Counted from the stretch's first letter, positions 9,534 to 18,241 are shown. The stretch: DNA of 64,000 bases from an endosymbiont of Bathymodiolus septemdierum str. Myojin knoll (GCF_001547755.1 NZ_AP013042.1:124001-188000); one strand, 5' to 3'. Program-made: numbers and translations. Notes: generated by a model not told the origin, from the sequence alone.

Positions 9534-10108
9534 TCCCACAAAGCATTAATCATTGCCACCGAATTACAGCCTGCATCATAGGCAAGTTGTTGATTGTCAA
9601 AATTAATGCCACCAATGCCGACAATAGGGATAGTTAGGTTCTGTTTTGCTTGGGCGATGAGGGTTAATGCACATTGAGATGCGTTAGGCTTGGTGATTGA
9701 TGTGAATAATGCACCAAATGCGACATAATCCGCGCCTTGTTGCTGTGCATTTTTTGCCAAATTAATGTCGTTATAACACGATACACCAATGACGGCATCG
9801 ACACCAAGTTGTGTCCGTGCGTATTGGATTGCGCCATCATTTTTACCTAAATGTACACCATCTGCTGAGATTTTTTTCGCCAGGTTGATGTCATCATTGA
9901 CGATAAATAAAGTATGATGTTTGGCACACAGTTGTTGTAATTGTGTTGCTTCGTTGAGTTGAATTTTTTTGTTAAGCGTTTTATGTCGGTATTGTAAAAT
10001 ACGGATTTTGTGCGTCATTATTACTTTTTCAATAGCGTCAAGGTCTAAGGCACGGTCTGGCGTAATCGCGTAAATGCCATTTATATTATGCAAAAAATCA
10101 GTTTTCAT
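9530..10108 (-). CDS. thiE: Thiamine-phosphate synthase
   Basis: ThiE joins hydroxymethylpyrimidine diphosphate and thiazole phosphate to give thiamine phosphate. The 192 residues follow the TIM-barrel family pattern: YAITPD at the start, ILQYRHK for the pyrophosphate-binding QxR(x)K motif, IVNDD, DGVHLGK, IGVSCYN, YVAFGALFTS and the phosphate-binding VGIGGI near the end. Its 5' end overlaps the start of lptC on the other strand by 21 bases, so its promoter must lie inside lptC. No thiamine riboswitch is visible. thiD lies at 59-60 kb, so the pathway genes are scattered. Confidence 0.93.
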   Translation of the reverse strand: MKTDFLHNINGIYAITPDRALDLDAIEKVIMTHKIRILQYRHKTLNKKIQLNEATQLQQLCAKHHTLFIVNDDINLAKKISADGVHLGKNDGAIQYARTQLGVDAVIGVSCYNDINLAKNAQQQGADYVAFGALFTSITKPNASQCALTLIAQAKQNLTIPIVGIGGINFDNQQLAYDAGCNSVAMINALWD

Positions 10109-11035
10109 TCAAAAGGGAAATTATTAGTCACGGGCGTTATTATAGCGTTTGTTGGCGTTGTATGGCTTTTTATATCTTTGGTTTCTTTGGTTTTTATAGT
10201 GAATGAAAAAGAATTAGTAGACTTGAATGAAATCACTAACTATGTTGAGAAAATCGATAAATTTGTATTGCAAGGGTTTAATCAAAAGCAACAATTGGTG
10301 CATTTTATTGAATCGGATAAATACTATAGTTTTAAAGAAAAACCTGCTTTGTTATTAGAGCCAAAAGTGACCGTTTATAACAAAAAAGGCGAAGAACTTT
10401 ATATGCTGACTTCAAAGCGTGCCAATTATTTAGAGGATGGAGAGATTATATTTAAGGGTAAGGTAAACATCAATTCTAAGTCTGGTGCCAGTTATCAAAT
10501 GAATGCCAAAGAATTGTCGGTTAACACCAAAACTAACAATCTAAAGAGTGATAAACAAATTATCTATTTAGATAAAAAGGCACGAGTGGTCGCCCAAGGG
10601 ATGTTGATGAAGTCTACAGAAGATAAAATGCATTTGCTTGGTAAAACAACGATTAATCAAAAGGGTGGGCAAAAAATATTTACCAAAGATTTATTTATTG
10701 ACCAGTCTAACGCTAAGAAACGATATTATTCCAAACATAAAACCACTTATTTGGCATCGGGTAATAAAATTTATTCTCAAGGTTTAGATATGGATACAGG
10801 TGAAGGCATTACTATTTTACTTGGCAAGGTTGATATTTTACAAAAATCTGGAGCTAAAATTAATACCAGTAGGTTAATTGTTGACCAAAGTAAAGGTCGG
10901 GATATTTATCGGACCGTGGCGCAAGTGCATTACCAATCGGGAATATCGAATATTCATGCGAAAAAAGGTATGTATTACGATGTTAAAGACCAAAAATTGA
11001 GATTAACAGGGGGTGTTGTTGGTCGTTATGAGTAG
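10088..11035 (+). CDS. lptC: LptC-family LPS export protein, unusually long
   Basis: LptC anchors the periplasmic bridge that passes lipopolysaccharide from the LptBFG transporter to LptA. A single N-terminal membrane segment (about residues 12-37) is followed by a repetitive beta-rich periplasmic region with strands of the LptC/OstA jellyroll type (YMLTSKRANYLEDGEIIFKG; later QGLDMDTGEGITILLG). At 315 residues it is far longer than the usual 185-200, and the pattern appears to run through two successive jellyrolls. It sits directly before lptA, overlapping by eight bases. The start at 10088 is the only one that keeps the membrane anchor, though no Shine-Dalgarno sequence is visible and it overlaps thiE head to head. 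Confidence 0.78.
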   Translation: MQKISFHSKGKLLVTGVIIAFVGVVWLFISLVSLVFIVNEKELVDLNEITNYVEKIDKFVLQGFNQKQQLVHFIESDKYYSFKEKPALLLEPKVTVYNKKGEELYMLTSKRANYLEDGEIIFKGKVNINSKSGASYQMNAKELSVNTKTNNLKSDKQIIYLDKKARVVAQGMLMKSTEDKMHLLGKTTINQKGGQKIFTKDLFIDQSNAKKRYYSKHKTTYLASGNKIYSQGLDMDTGEGITILLGKVDILQKSGAKINTSRLIVDQSKGRDIYRTVAQVHYQSGISNIHAKKGMYYDVKDQKLRLTGGVVGRYE

Positions 11036-11507
11036 AATTTTTCTTATTTTATTGCTGTTGCCTTTGGGGGTTCAAGCGATATTTGACAGCAAGTCTGAGA
11101 TAGTTGTGCAAGCGCATACGGTGGTGGTTGATGGGCGTTCGGAGTTAAGCACTTATACGGGCGATGCCAAAATCACACAAGGCGATTTACTCATTATGGC
11201 GCAGAAGATACAAGTATTTAATAAAGAACAGGTGGTTAGCAAAATAATTGCAACAGGTGTAAAAAAGAAACCTGCCTATTACAAACAAAATCAGCCTAAG
11301 CAGTCAGGCTTTGTTGAGGCGACAGCGCAGAAGATTACCTACTTCATTGATAAACAATTAGTGCGTCTTGAAGGCAACGCCCATCTGACCCAAGATTCTA
11401 ATTCTTTTAGTGGCGGGCTTTTAAATTACGACATTAAAAAGAATAAAATTATTGCCAAAAAATCTAAAGACGGCATGCAGCGTGTTAAATTTAAAATAAA
11501 ATTATAG
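11028..11507 (+). CDS. lptA: LptA, periplasmic LPS-transport bridge protein
   Basis: LptA oligomers carry lipopolysaccharide across the periplasm. The ATG at 11028 gives a classic signal peptide (MSRIFLILLLLPLGVQA) with cleavage after VQA; a GTG at 11013 in the same frame would merely add five residues. The mature part has the OstA-like strands TYTGDAKITQGDLLIMAQKI and LVRLEGNAHLTQDSNSFSGG typical of the family. It overlaps the end of lptC by eight bases. No lptB follows; sat begins after a 99-base gap. Confidence 0.88.
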   Translation: MSRIFLILLLLPLGVQAIFDSKSEIVVQAHTVVVDGRSELSTYTGDAKITQGDLLIMAQKIQVFNKEQVVSKIIATGVKKKPAYYKQNQPKQSGFVEATAQKITYFIDKQLVRLEGNAHLTQDSNSFSGGLLNYDIKKNKIIAKKSKDGMQRVKFKIKL

Positions 11508-11566
11508 GAGACCTTGTGTAATATCTCTTAGGGGGTATAAAAAGAATGCGTTATTCAAACACTATT

Positions 11567-11600
11567 TGGTATAATTTCTTCTTTTAAAATCAATATAGGA
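11567..11600 (+). promoter_or_regulatory. Extended -10 promoter and ribosome-binding site of sat
   Basis: TGGTATAAT at 11567-11575 is a perfect extended -10 element (TGnTATAAT) with no strong -35 in front of it. An AGGA ribosome-binding site ends at 11600, six bases before the sat ATG at 11607. This is the only good promoter in the 99 bases after lptA. Confidence 0.6.
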
Positions 11601-11606
11601 TGAGAC

Positions 11607-12815
11607 ATGTCAAAATTAGTCCCACCACATGGTAGCGATACAATTAATGCGTTAGCATTATCAGGCGATGCTTTAACAGCGGAATTATCAAGAGCAGAAT
11701 CATTGGCAAAAATCGAATGTTCTTCAAGAGAAGAAGGTGATATTGTTATGTTGGGTATTGGCGGTTTTAACCCATTAGACGGTTTTATGGGTGAAGCAGA
11801 CTGGAAAGGCGTTTGTGATAACATGACAATGACTAATGGCTTGTTTTGGCCGATCCCTGTTACTTTATCGACTAACGATGAAGCTGTAAAAGCAGGCGAT
11901 GAAATTGCAATCACATCCAGTAAAACGGGTGAGGTTTTAGCAACGATGAAGGTCACTGAAAAATATACAATCGACAAAGACCACGAATGTGAAACAGTTT
12001 TTAAGACTACTGAAGATGCACATCCAGGTGTTGTTATGGTTCAAGCGCAGGGTAAATATAATCTTGCAGGACCTATTAAAGTTTTATCTGATGGCGGCTT
12101 TCCTGCGAAGTTTGGTAACTTATATATGACACCCGCTGAAACGCGTAAATATTTTGACGATAAGGGTTGGAAGACAGTTGCTGCGTTTCAAACGCGAAAC
12201 CCTATGCATCGTTCACACGAATACTTAGCAAAAATTGCGGTAGAAATTTGTGATGGCGTGATGATTCACTCGGTATTGGGTGGACTTAAAGCAGGTGATA
12301 TTCCTGCCGATGTGCGTTCAGAAGCGATTTCAACTTTAATTGAAAATTATTTCGTTGACAACACAATCTTGCAATCGGGTTATCCGTTGGATATGCGTTA
12401 TGCAGGTCCTCGTGAGGCATTGTTGCACGCATTATTTAGACAAAACTATGGCTGTTCGCATCTAATCGTTGGTCGTGACCACGCTGGTGTTGATGACTAT
12501 TACGGTCCATTTGATGCGCATAACATCTTTGACGAAATCGCTGACGATGCACTCATAACACAGCCATTGAAAATTGACTGGACTTTCTGGTGTCATGAAT
12601 GTGGCGGTATGTCTTCAATGAAGACTTGCCCGCACGAAGCCAAAGACCGCGTACTATTGTCAGGTACCAAAGTGCGTAAGATGCTTTCAGAAGGTGAGGA
12701 TTTGCCAGAAGAGTTCTCACGCCCCGAAGTAGCTAAAGTTTTACAGGCTTATTATGCGAGCATTAAGGACGAAGACAAAGTAGAAATTAAGTTGAGTGGC
12801 CACTCAGCTAAGTAA
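11607..12815 (+). CDS. sat: Dissimilatory ATP sulfurylase (sulfate adenylyltransferase)
   Basis: Sat converts APS and pyrophosphate to ATP and sulfate, the substrate-level phosphorylation step of cytoplasmic sulfite oxidation. The 402-residue protein is the homo-oligomeric dissimilatory type, not CysDN. Active-site motifs are [10 protein letters not shown] (195-204, with the HxxH pair) and GRDHAGV (289-295). A C-terminal cluster FWCHECGG plus KTCPH (C329, C332, C341, H343) fits the zinc site of archaeal and sulfur-bacterial Sat. It is followed by a hairpin terminator and then aprMBA, whose product APS reductase supplies its substrate. Confidence 0.97.
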   Translation: MSKLVPPHGSDTINALALSGDALTAELSRAESLAKIECSSREEGDIVMLGIGGFNPLDGFMGEADWKGVCDNMTMTNGLFWPIPVTLSTNDEAVKAGDEIAITSSKTGEVLATMKVTEKYTIDKDHECETVFKTTEDAHPGVVMVQAQGKYNLAGPIKVLSDGGFPAKFGNLYMTPAETRKYFDDKGWKTVAAFQTRNPMHRSHEYLAKIAVEICDGVMIHSVLGGLKAGDIPADVRSEAISTLIENYFVDNTILQSGYPLDMRYAGPREALLHALFRQNYGCSHLIVGRDHAGVDDYYGPFDAHNIFDEIADDALITQPLKIDWTFWCHECGGMSSMKTCPHEAKDRVLLSGTKVRKMLSEGEDLPEEFSRPEVAKVLQAYYASIKDEDKVEIKLSGHSAK

Positions 12816-12827
12816 AAGTAGAAAATA

Positions 12828-12857
12828 TTTAAACAGAAAGGGCTGATAGTATATAAT
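12828..12857 (+). promoter_or_regulatory. Possible aprMBA promoter whose -10 enters the sat terminator
   Basis: TTTAAA at 12828-12833 and a perfect TATAAT at 12852-12857 are 18 bases apart. Transcripts would begin near 12864, within the sat terminator hairpin, and so would lack its left arm and escape termination. The leader to the aprM start would be about 60 bases and carries AGGAG about ten bases before the ATG. The -35 is weak, so this is a candidate only. Confidence 0.45.
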
Positions 12858-12890
12858 TGTCGGGTTTTAAAAATTCGACGATTTTTTTTT
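12856..12890 (+). terminator. Intrinsic terminator after sat
   Basis: A stem of about 12 pairs (12856-12867 with 12871-12882, three of them G-T wobbles, loop TAA) is followed by a run of nine T residues ending at 12890. It lies 40 bases after the sat stop codon and would separate sat transcripts from aprMBA. Confidence 0.6.
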
Positions 12891-12925
12891 AATATGATTA
12901 AACAATACAAAGGAGAAGTAAAATC

Positions 12926-13756
12926 ATGATGGACTTTATCAATAACACACCAATTGCTAATTTAGCAAATTCAGGTATGTCATATGACACAATGCAGACT
13001 TACGTAATGGTAATGGTTGCACTGGTTATCGTTATGACAATAATGGATATGTTGCACAAGAAAAGTGCAAAATATTTCTTTGCTAATGCAAAAAAAGCAA
13101 AAACCAATGCAACAACAGAGTTAGGTGCTGGTGATAAAATCGGTATTGCAGCGGCAACAATCGTAACAGATGTTATTTCGGCGGGTGAGTTCCATAACCC
13201 GGTGCGTCGTCTTGTTCACTTGTTGACTATGTACGGTTTTATTTTATTCAACGCAGCAACTGCAATAATGATATTTAGTGCAGATGGCGCCAATTCAATG
13301 TGGACACAAGTGTGGCACATTGGTGCAATTATGCTATTGGTAGGTAGTTTTTGGTTTTGGTTTTTCTTTAAAGTGGATGTGGTTGCCGAAGGTAATTCAC
13401 CGTTTAGTATTGACCTTAAAAGAGATGCGTTTAGTTTGTCGTTAATGGCAACTTCTGTTTCTGCACTTATTTGGTCTTTCAATGGCAACGCAATGGGCTG
13501 GGAATTTGGTTTTGTTATCCTTGCGACTGCTTCATTATTTGGCGGCGTTTATTGGTCTAAGTTCTCACATATGTTCTTTAAGCCATTTGCTGCATACGAC
13601 AAACGCATTACTAAAGCGGACGGCTCTGCTGAAAACTTACCAACAATCACCAGAGATGAGAAAGATCAGCGAGAGCGTCATTCTATGGAATTATTAGTAG
13701 ATGCCCCTATGGACATGGGTCTTGGCATCAAGCGCGAAAAGCCGCAACACTACTAA
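12926..13756 (+). CDS. aprM: AprM, membrane anchor of APS reductase
   Basis: AprM is the integral membrane protein that is thought to take electrons from AprAB to the quinone pool in gammaproteobacterial sulfur oxidisers that use it in place of Qmo. The 276 residues contain about five hydrophobic segments (near 24-42, 92-117, 130-149, 172-189 and 195-212) and a charged cytoplasmic tail from 215 onward. Histidines inside or beside the membrane segments (GEFHNPVRRLVHLL, QVWHIG) could hold haem, as in NarI-like subunits. A strong AGGAG precedes two adjacent ATG codons; the first is used here. aprB follows after 31 bases. Confidence 0.9.
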   Translation: MMDFINNTPIANLANSGMSYDTMQTYVMVMVALVIVMTIMDMLHKKSAKYFFANAKKAKTNATTELGAGDKIGIAAATIVTDVISAGEFHNPVRRLVHLLTMYGFILFNAATAIMIFSADGANSMWTQVWHIGAIMLLVGSFWFWFFFKVDVVAEGNSPFSIDLKRDAFSLSLMATSVSALIWSFNGNAMGWEFGFVILATASLFGGVYWSKFSHMFFKPFAAYDKRITKADGSAENLPTITRDEKDQRERHSMELLVDAPMDMGLGIKREKPQHY

Positions 13757-13787
13757 TCTATTAATTAATTAAACTAAGGAGAATAAT

Positions 13788-14267
13788 ATGCCAACTTTTG
13801 TATATATGACCCGTTGTGATGGCTGTGGACATTGTGTCGACATCTGCCCATCTGACATTATGCACATCGATAAGAAGTATCGTCGTGCGCTTAACATTGA
13901 ACCTAACATGTGCTGGGAATGCTACTCATGTGTAAAAGCATGCCCACATCAAGCAATTGATGTTCGTGGTTATGCAGACTTTGCACCACTAGGTCATAGT
14001 GTTCGTGTAATTCGTGATGAAGAAAAAGGCACGATTGCATGGAAAATTAAATTTAGAGATGGTCGTGAGAAGAATTTCTTATCGCCTATCACTACCAAGC
14101 CATGGGGTTCTGCAATTCCTGACTTTAGAAATGAAGCTGAGCCTACGGCTGAAGCGCGTAACTCTGAGTTGTTGGCATTTGAACCTGAGTCAATTCGTTT
14201 AGATGACGGTGGTTTACATACATTAGAATCTAATGGTTTAAAACTGGTTGAAGGAGTATATTACTAA
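13788..14267 (+). CDS. aprB: APS reductase beta subunit (ferredoxin-like)
   Basis: AprB carries two [4Fe-4S] clusters that take electrons from the FAD of AprA. The 159-residue protein has two cluster motifs: CDGCGHCVDICP (C10, C13, C16, C20) and CWECYSCVKACP (C42, C45, C48, C52). The aromatic residue and spacing are as in AprB. The C-terminal part (GYADFAPLGHSVRVIRD onward, including KPWGS) is the extension that wraps AprA. AAGGAG precedes the ATG, and the stop codon overlaps the aprA start (TAATG), giving coupled production of the two subunits. Confidence 0.97.
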   Translation: MPTFVYMTRCDGCGHCVDICPSDIMHIDKKYRRALNIEPNMCWECYSCVKACPHQAIDVRGYADFAPLGHSVRVIRDEEKGTIAWKIKFRDGREKNFLSPITTKPWGSAIPDFRNEAEPTAEARNSELLAFEPESIRLDDGGLHTLESNGLKLVEGVYY

Positions 14268-16174
14268 TGAGTTACAAGACAATTATTGAAGATAACATCG
14301 ACATTTTAGTGGTTGGTGCAGGTTTAGGTGGCACAGGTTCTGCCTATGAAGCGAGACATTGGGGTCGTGATAAGAAGGTTGTGATTGCTGAAAAAGCAAA
14401 CATCGACCGTTCTGGTGCGGTTGCACAGGGTCTATACGCGATTAACTGTTATATGGGTACGCGTTGGGGCGAAAATAATCCAGAAGACCATGTGCGTTAT
14501 GCACGAATGGACTTGATGGGTATGGTTCGTGAAGACTTAGCCTTTGATATGGCGCGTCATGTTGACTCTGCTGTTCATAAGTTTGAAGAATGGGGTTTGC
14601 CTTTAATGAAGGACCCTAAGAGAGCTGAATTACCTGAAGGTGATATCGGTAAAGGTGCTTATATGCGTGAAGGTCGCTGGCAGATTATGATTCACGGTGA
14701 ATCATACAAGCCTATCGTTGCTGAAGCTGCAAAAGTGAATGCTGACAAGACTTTCAACCGTATTATGGTCACACACTTATTAATGGACGATGCACAAGAT
14801 AACCGTGTTGCAGGTGCTGTTGGTTTTAATGTGCGTACAGGTAACTACCATGTATTTAAATCTAAGACTGTTATTGTTGGTGCTGGTGGTGCGTCTAACA
14901 TCTTTAAACCGCGTTCAGTGGGTGAAGGTGCAGGTCGTGTTTGGTATGCACCATGGTCATCAGGTTCTGCGTATGGCTTATTAATTGAAGCCGGTGCAAA
15001 AATGACACAAATGGAAAACCGTATTGTTCTTGCTCGATTTAAAGACGGTTATGGTCCTGTTGGCGCATACTTCTTACACCTTAAGACTTACACTCAAAAC
15101 GCTTATGGCGACGAGTATGAGTCTAAGTGGTTCCCAGAATTAGCAGAAAGAGTAGGTAAAGCCTATCTTGATACTGAAAACCAACATTTCTCACATAAGC
15201 CTATTCCGACTTGTTTGCGTAATCACGCATTCATCTCTGAAGTGGCGGCTGGTCGTGGTCCAATTCACATGGTTACTGTTGAAGCATTCCAAGACCCACA
15301 TTTAGAAGAAGTAGGATGGGAAAACTTCTTAGGTATGACGGTTGGTCAAGCGGTATTATGGGCTGCAACAGACATTGATCCTAAATATATCAACCCTGAA
15401 TTAACGACTTCTGAGCCGTATGTAATGGGTTCACACGCGACAGGTTGTGGCGCATGGTGTTCAGGTCCTGAAGATATCTCAGGTAACATTCCTGAGTACT
15501 TTTGGGGCTACAATCGTATGACTACGGTTGAGGGTTTATTTGGTGCAGGTGACTCTGTTGGTGGAACGCCACATGCGTTTTCTTCGGGTTCGTTCACTGA
15601 AGGTCGTTTGTCTGCTAAAGCTGCTTGTAAATATATTGATGACGGAAAAGCCGAAGGTATCAATGTTTCACAAAAGCAAATTGATGATCGTAAGGCACAA
15701 ATCTACAAACCTTTAGAAACTTATACAGTGGGTCGTAACGAAATTGTTGGTGGCACTGTGTCGCCAAGTTACATCTTGCCAATGCCGGGCCTTCAACGAC
15801 TACAAAAGTTGATGGACGAGTATGCGGGTGGTGTAACCGTTCAGTATATGACGAACGATAAACTTCTAAATATGGGTCTTCACAAGTTGAAGATTATGGA
15901 AGAAGATTTAGAGAAGGTTGCTGCCGAAGACATTCATCAGTTATTGCGTGCATGGGAGCTTAAGCACCGTCATCGCACTTCTGAATGCGTAGTTCATCAC
16001 ACTTTATTCCGTGAGGAAACTCGCTGGCCTGGTTACTACTACCGTGGTGATAAGATGAAACTTGACGATGAAAATTGGCATGTTTTGACGACTTCACAGC
16101 GTGATCGTGTTACTGGTGAGTACAAGATGGAGAAACAACCATTGTATCACCTAGTTGGCGACGACGAGAAGTAA
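14267..16174 (+). CDS. aprA: APS reductase alpha subunit (FAD)
   Basis: AprA holds FAD and, acting in reverse in sulfur oxidisers, makes APS from sulfite and AMP. The 635 residues start with the dinucleotide-binding motif ILVVGAGLGGTGSAYEARHW (about 12-31) and the FAD-contact region DRSGAVAQGLYAINCYMG. Conserved family stretches include PWSSGSAYGLLIEAGA, CGAWCSGPEDISG and RHRTSECVVHHTLFREETRW near the C-terminus. It is the type of alpha subunit used as a marker for sulfur-oxidising lineages. A perfect bidirectional terminator follows 43 bases after the stop. Confidence 0.98.
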   Translation: MSYKTIIEDNIDILVVGAGLGGTGSAYEARHWGRDKKVVIAEKANIDRSGAVAQGLYAINCYMGTRWGENNPEDHVRYARMDLMGMVREDLAFDMARHVDSAVHKFEEWGLPLMKDPKRAELPEGDIGKGAYMREGRWQIMIHGESYKPIVAEAAKVNADKTFNRIMVTHLLMDDAQDNRVAGAVGFNVRTGNYHVFKSKTVIVGAGGASNIFKPRSVGEGAGRVWYAPWSSGSAYGLLIEAGAKMTQMENRIVLARFKDGYGPVGAYFLHLKTYTQNAYGDEYESKWFPELAERVGKAYLDTENQHFSHKPIPTCLRNHAFISEVAAGRGPIHMVTVEAFQDPHLEEVGWENFLGMTVGQAVLWAATDIDPKYINPELTTSEPYVMGSHATGCGAWCSGPEDISGNIPEYFWGYNRMTTVEGLFGAGDSVGGTPHAFSSGSFTEGRLSAKAACKYIDDGKAEGINVSQKQIDDRKAQIYKPLETYTVGRNEIVGGTVSPSYILPMPGLQRLQKLMDEYAGGVTVQYMTNDKLLNMGLHKLKIMEEDLEKVAAEDIHQLLRAWELKHRHRTSECVVHHTLFREETRWPGYYYRGDKMKLDDENWHVLTTSQRDRVTGEYKMEKQPLYHLVGDDEK

Positions 16175-16217
16175 AAATCTCGCTTGACGAAGGGCTGGTA
16201 ACAAGTCTTCATTAGAC

Positions 16218-16257
16218 AAAATAAAAGACCAACATTTTTATGTTGGTCTTTTATTTT
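16218..16257 (+). terminator. Strong intrinsic terminator after aprA
   Basis: An 18-base perfect inverted repeat (16218-16235 and 16240-16257, loop TTTT) with core GACCAACAT / ATGTTGGTC and flanking A and T tracts. It can work in both directions and closes the aprMBA unit. Confidence 0.9.
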
Positions 16258-16339
16258 GAGGAGAGCTTTATATGCATTAGGTTTATACTTAGTGTATATA
16301 GCGGTCTTAAAAAAGAAAATTTAATTATAAGAGTAACAA

Positions 16340-16696
16340 ATGAATATTATTGATAAAACAGATGAAGAATTATTAGCTATTGCCAATCCATTTTGGAATG
16401 ACTTAGTGAAATTCTCTAATAATAAAAACTATGGTGCATTCACTAGAAATTTTTCTGAAGAAATGCTTCGCGGTGCAAACGAAATTGAAATGGGTAAGCA
16501 ATTTGCCCGTAGTAAATTAACCAAAGGCCTGGAAAAAGATCCTGAGCATTTAGGTATGATTCGTCGTGGTGAACATGTGACTGTTCTTTATAAGCAGACT
16601 AACAAAAATATGGTTGGCGATGAATATTTAGGTCGCTTAGTTTTGGGTTATAACGAAGATGGTGATGTCAAAATTTTTGGTGCAACTATTTTTTAA
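16340..16696 (+). CDS. Conserved-looking small protein of unknown function
   Basis: I do not recognise this 118-residue protein. It has no signal peptide or membrane segment, is acidic and mixed alpha/beta in appearance, and ends with a strand-rich part (LGRLVLGYNEDGDVKIFGAT). It has a coding-like codon pattern and begins the three-gene run to 17575, ten bases before the SlyD-like gene. Position behind the sat-apr cluster suggests, without proof, a link to sulfur metabolism or to general stress. GAGTAA precedes the ATG by seven bases. Confidence 0.7.
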   Translation: MNIIDKTDEELLAIANPFWNDLVKFSNNKNYGAFTRNFSEEMLRGANEIEMGKQFARSKLTKGLEKDPEHLGMIRRGEHVTVLYKQTNKNMVGDEYLGRLVLGYNEDGDVKIFGATIF

Positions 16697-16706
16697 AGGT
16701 TAGATA

Positions 16707-17216
16707 ATGGTTATTGAAGACGGAAAATTTGTTGAATTAAATTACAAGGTTATTGATAAAAAAACCAAAGATGTATTGTCTGAAGTGGAATTTCCACTCG
16801 GCTATATACAGGGTATCAGTGAGATTTTATCACCTGAAGTTACCGCAGAATTGGCAGGACAAGAGCAGGGTGATGTGATTGAATTGCCAATTAATTGTGA
16901 TTTAATTTATGGGCCAAGGGACGAGTCTTTGGTGTTTACTGATCATCTTGAAAATGTACCAGAAGCGTTCCGTAAAGTTGGTACAACCATTACCATGGAA
17001 AACGAGAAAGGCGAACCTAAAGATTTTATTGTTATCCGTGTCAATGAAAAAACAGTCACCGTTGATGGCAATAACCCGCTTTGTGGTAGAGATGTTATCT
17101 TTACCTTGGAAGTGTTAACTGTGCGTGAGCCTACCGATGAAGAAGCGGCAGCAGGCGGTCCACTTAATGACATTCCACCGGAACTTAAACTGCCAAATGC
17201 GCACAAAATTCATTAA
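16707..17216 (+). CDS. slyD: SlyD-like FKBP-type peptidyl-prolyl isomerase
   Basis: A 169-residue FKBP-type prolyl isomerase and chaperone. The FKBP fold is split by an insert-in-flap domain as in SlyD: N-terminal strands VELNYKVIDKKTKDVL and FPLGYIQG, insert around residues 65-125, and the closing motif VDGNNPLCGRDVIFTLEVL (about 120-138). The metal-binding histidine-rich tail of E. coli SlyD is missing, leaving only HKIH at the end. It lies between two small unknown genes, with 5-10 base gaps, indicating one operon. Confidence 0.85.
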   Translation: MVIEDGKFVELNYKVIDKKTKDVLSEVEFPLGYIQGISEILSPEVTAELAGQEQGDVIELPINCDLIYGPRDESLVFTDHLENVPEAFRKVGTTITMENEKGEPKDFIVIRVNEKTVTVDGNNPLCGRDVIFTLEVLTVREPTDEEAAAGGPLNDIPPELKLPNAHKIH

Positions 17217-17221
17217 TTGAT

Positions 17222-17575
17222 ATGACTATTATGGCAACAGACTTTACACAAGCAGAAATAGATATTATTAAAACCCATATTGATGGGCGTTGGACCAAGA
17301 AGGACCATGGTGTTCATATGGGTGATATTGAGGTAGGCGGCGAAGAAAAACCCGCAGCTATTTGGGAAGACGGTTATTATACTTTTGTAGTGCTTAAAAT
17401 AGCAGAAGGCACCTTTAAAAATATGTTCTACTTTATGCGTGACAAGCGTTTTGATACAGGTACTGATGAATACACTGATTTGGATGAATGTGTTGATTCT
17501 ATTATGAGGGCGCAGGCAGATTTTTCATTGTCAAAGAACACCAAGGGTTTAACGGTAGAAATTAACAAGGCTTAA
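17222..17575 (+). CDS. Small protein of unknown function, last gene of the slyD operon
   Basis: I do not recognise this 117-residue acidic protein. It starts five bases after the SlyD-like gene; a second in-frame ATG at 17231 is also possible. No membrane segment or signal peptide is visible. FTQAEIDIIKTHIDGRW opens with a helix, followed by alternating strands (YYTFVVLKIAEGTFKNMFYF). Co-location in sulfur-oxidiser context is the only functional hint. A REP-like half element overlaps its last base. Confidence 0.7.
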   Translation: MTIMATDFTQAEIDIIKTHIDGRWTKKDHGVHMGDIEVGGEEKPAAIWEDGYYTFVVLKIAEGTFKNMFYFMRDKRFDTGTDEYTDLDECVDSIMRAQADFSLSKNTKGLTVEINKA

Positions 17576-17595
17576 CGCCATATTCACACTTTCTA
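17575..17595. repeat. Half-copy of a REP-like repeat
   Basis: The 21 bases beginning at 17575 match the complement of 36190-36210 with one difference (CGCCATATT, C or T, ACACTTTCTAT). The partner site at 36 kb is one arm plus loop of a long palindrome; here only this part is present, in the 33-base gap between convergent genes. Confidence 0.5.
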
Positions 17596-17608
17596 TTTTA
17601 ATAAGGTC

Positions 17609-18241
17609 TCAAGATAAATCTGAACGAGTAGATTTGCGTTTAGAGCGTGGGATTTTTTCTTTCTTGCGTTTAATTTGCTCTGCTTTAGAAACGATGCTGT
17701 TGACTGACACTAAATCATCGACACTTTCACTGATTTTTTTGAAGGCTTTGGGTGCTTGGATTTCTATCATTTGTTGTACAATCCATTTTTCATCAACATC
17801 GGTCATTGCTAGTTTGACTTTTTCCGAAAAGTATCTTAAAAAATGGTAATCAGGTTCGTTGCCGACAAATTTGTATTCTGAGTAATCTTTTGAGCGTTGA
17901 TTGTAAGTGTTAATAAATGCTTTCCAGTGATTGCCTTCGCTGATGCGTTCTGTTTTATTTTCTTGGTAGTAGAAGGCAGATTGTTTGGCCAGTTTATTAA
18001 TTAATTCTTGGCGTTGTTCGGTGCCAAGGGTTTTAAATACTAATCTGTCAATTGATTGAATAAGGAAGCATAGATACTCTTTGATAACATCAAAGACTTG
18101 TTCTTTTTCAATCACAAAACCTTCGTTGATTAAATCTTCAAGGTGATTTTTAGTGATACGCCAGCAAATAAATGCCATTGCACTGCCAATATCCTCGATA
18201 GTTTTGACCTGAGTTTTATGCCATTTACTCTTTATTCGCAT
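17609..18241 (-). CDS. Protein of unknown function
   Basis: I do not recognise this 210-residue protein. It is mostly predicted helical, with no signal peptide or membrane segment. A tryptophan-containing helix opens the protein (AMAFICWRITKNHLEDL) and the C-terminus is strongly basic (KRKKEKIPRSKRKSTR), which could bind nucleic acid or ribosomes. It follows the rhodanese gene on the minus strand with a 25-base gap and converges with the slyD operon. Confidence 0.7.
   Translation of the reverse strand: MRIKSKWHKTQVKTIEDIGSAMAFICWRITKNHLEDLINEGFVIEKEQVFDVIKEYLCFLIQSIDRLVFKTLGTEQRQELINKLAKQSAFYYQENKTERISEGNHWKAFINTYNQRSKDYSEYKFVGNEPDYHFLRYFSEKVKLAMTDVDEKWIVQQMIEIQAPKAFKKISESVDDLVSVNSIVSKAEQIKRKKEKIPRSKRKSTRSDLS

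Noticed and set aside
9534-10108. Possible thiamine (TPP) riboswitch before thiE
   Set aside because: The thiE start overlaps lptC and no TPP-type core was found on either strand nearby.
16283-16297. Small inverted repeat TATAC/GTATA before the gene at 16340
   Set aside because: Short and AT-only; it may be part of a promoter but no matching -35 at normal spacing was found.
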